From contig CALUPD010000004.1 of assembly GCA_944322605.1 (NCBI GenBank), forward strand, positions 1 through 64,000: a stretch of DNA of 64,000 bases, in the 5' to 3' direction. Under the pieces are notes generated by a model, which was not told the origin of the DNA, made no database searches, and saw only the letters and a list, made by a program, of their open reading frames with translations. This DNA comes from an uncultured Bacteroidales bacterium (GTDB taxonomy: Bacteria; Bacteroidota; Bacteroidia; Bacteroidales; UBA932). Shown here in pieces: positions 62,805-64,000 of this stretch. Position numbers and translations under genes: made by a program. Within the stretch, counting starts at the first letter, position 1; the number at the start of each line of letters is the position of its first letter.

Positions 62805-64000
62805 TCATTCAGACAATGTCCTGTACCTTTCGCTTACTGCTAATTCTCCCCATCCTGCATCAACAGGCCCGTTGCCGTTCATCGGAGCAACGCATAGCAG
62901 ATATTCCGTATATGGAAGGCCTTGCACCTCCGCATATATGACCTCGCCGTTGCCGTAATTGAATTTTGCAGTAGAACTTGACATCAGTTCCTCATGGATG
63001 AAAAATTCGTGATACGCGGAAGAATTCACGAGCTGGTCATAATAATCCGCAACATACGTATCGTACACTATGGCGAAAGTATTTTCATCCGGAGTTATCG
63101 TATATGTCGCCCCCGCCGTAGTTATGTTCTCGACCTTTATTTCAGTTATCGTAGCTTTAGCAAGGTTTGGATCTTCTTCCGGCGTGCTTACCATGTATTC
63201 CTTGACACCTGCCGGATTCCCGTCCTTGTCATATGTCAAAACATATAATTCCAGTCCCAAGCCAGTCATAAGGCCCGTAGTATAGTTGTCGAATTCCAAA
63301 ACTCCGCTTTCCGATGTAAATGAATTAACCGAACTGCTGCCTGACCATGAATCGAGCATCGCAACGGCATCGCCTTTCCATCCAGTACTGGTTATCATGC
63401 TTGACACATAGCCGATTTCTCCCATAGAACATGTTATCTTACCGCAGGCATCATTAGGAGTGAACCTGAATGTCCCCTTGTATATGTCTATCGATACCGT
63501 CTCGAATTCAACGTCCGGAACTTCATTGCTGCCTTCTGCCGGTATCGTCACAGGTATTTCGAACAGTTTCGATTCCATTCCATACCTGTCATAACCGATT
63601 GCATAGAATACATGATCGCCGGACGCCACTCCTTCATAGTAATTAACGCATCCGTATCCATCCACCTCCGCAAGCCTGCCGTCTTCTTTTTCTCCGGCAA
63701 GGAACGCATCCCTCTCATCAGCTGAACCGAGATAATATTTGCACTCGTAATATTCAGGGGAAAACGATACCCTGAAACCGCAACTGCTGCTTGTCACATA
63801 CTGCAAATCAATATTTATGGCTGCATCAGGCGTAGTTACGTTCAGCATCGCCACACCGGAGGCTTCCCCGCTTTTCGAATATGCCTGCGCATATACCGTA
63901 TAAACATCCGTAGGCTCCAATCCTGTAAAAGAAACTTCAGCCTCATCGGAACCTTCTCCTCTTTCTATCCCTTGCATCGTCCCGTCAATGAAAGCATCGT
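62805..64000 (-). CDS. Surface-type protein with fibronectin-like repeats (5' end outside window)
   Basis: The minus-strand frame is open from the window edge to a stop at 62805-62807, at least 398 residues; codons before the first internal ATG (...DAFIDGT) show that the gene starts outside. The sequence consists of beta-sandwich repeats of about 100 residues (EAEVSFTGLEPTDVYTVYAQ; AKATITEIKVENITTAGATY with ITPDENTF), the pattern of fibronectin type III-like modules in Bacteroidales lipoproteins. No catalytic motif or C-terminal sorting domain was seen. Probably exported; function unknown. Confidence 0.65.
   Translation of the reverse strand, partial: DAFIDGTMQGIERGEGSDEAEVSFTGLEPTDVYTVYAQAYSKSGEASGVAMLNVTTPDAAINIDLQYVTSSSCGFRVSFSPEYYECKYYLGSADERDAFLAGEKEDGRLAEVDGYGCVNYYEGVASGDHVFYAIGYDRYGMESKLFEIPVTIPAEGSNEVPDVEFETVSIDIYKGTFRFTPNDACGKITCSMGEIGYVSSMITSTGWKGDAVAMLDSWSGSSSVNSFTSESGVLEFDNYTTGLMTGLGLELYVLTYDKDGNPAGVKEYMVSTPEEDPNLAKATITEIKVENITTAGATYTITPDENTFAIVYDTYVADYYDQLVNSSAYHEFFIHEELMSSSTAKFNYGNGEVIYAEVQGLPYTEYLLCVAPMNGNGPVDAGWGELAVSERYRTLSE

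Overview
The window looks like a chromosomal segment of a member of the order Bacteroidales (phylum Bacteroidota). The evidence is TAnnTTTG-type -7 promoter boxes, an UpxY-family (NusG-like) antiterminator heading a surface-polysaccharide operon, a Mfa/FimA-type lipoprotein fimbrial operon, the gene order nusB-yajC-YbbR-coaE, a DUF3276 PUR-family protein, a 29-residue AURKAIP1/COX24-type ribosomal peptide, ATP-dependent PEP carboxykinase, a FeoA-FeoB fusion and a VorDBAC plus ADP-forming acyl-CoA synthetase module. I would not name a genus from this alone.

Layout. (1) 1-9628, minus strand: the proximal part of a capsule/exopolysaccharide operon. Read in the direction of transcription it encodes UpxY, a membrane nucleotide-sugar dehydratase, a WbpP/GalE-type epimerase, then a compact Dlt-like cassette (amino-acid adenylating enzyme, GNAT, carrier protein, MBOAT acyltransferase, SGNH/DltD-like protein) and two left-handed beta-helix acyltransferases, the last cut by the window edge. 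(2) 9883-11721: inverted repeats around a promoter-bearing segment of about 220 bp, followed by a tyrosine recombinase. This has the architecture of a phase-variable capsule switch, and the best promoter faces away from the capsule operon in this sequence. (3) 11956-32980: mostly housekeeping genes: glnS, yicC, a long minus-strand operon (nusB, yajC, YbbR, coaE, djlA-like, DUF5606, rimO, fabG, lipoprotein), DUF3276, rng, HU, a BamA-like protein, lon, ung, a META lipoprotein, coaD and a thioredoxin-fold protein. (4) 33051-41384, minus strand: a six-gene fimbrial operon (DUF3575, DUF3868/OmpA-like, major fimbrillin, Mfa2-like anchor, accessory fimbrillin, 1041-residue tip-like lipoprotein). Upstream lies a second candidate invertible promoter whose 17-bp core resembles that of the capsule switch; an intra-operon hairpin terminator follows the major fimbrillin. 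(5) 41961-48503: pckA, recQ and feoAB. (6) 48684-53397, minus strand: a tight operon encoding an adenosine-type deaminase, purine nucleoside phosphorylase, class II aldolase, MtnA and an MBL hydrolase. Together the first four fit salvage of 5'-deoxyadenosine/methylthioadenosine to DHAP. A B12-binding radical SAM gene diverges from it. (7) 55184-60070: ADP-forming acyl-CoA synthetase and the four-subunit 2-oxoacid:ferredoxin oxidoreductase, giving ATP from 2-oxoacids. (8) 60195-62632: a coiled-coil protein, ZapA, a 6S-like RNA locus and RNase Y. (9) 62805-64000: 3' part of a repeat-containing surface-type protein.

The most interesting reading is that two surface structures, capsule and fimbriae, each sit behind a probable invertible promoter with related recombination cores, and that the switched capsule operon carries a Gram-negative version of the dlt aminoacyl-esterification machinery. 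Both are inferences from sequence patterns. No transfer RNA, ribosomal RNA, insertion sequence or CRISPR array was recognised.
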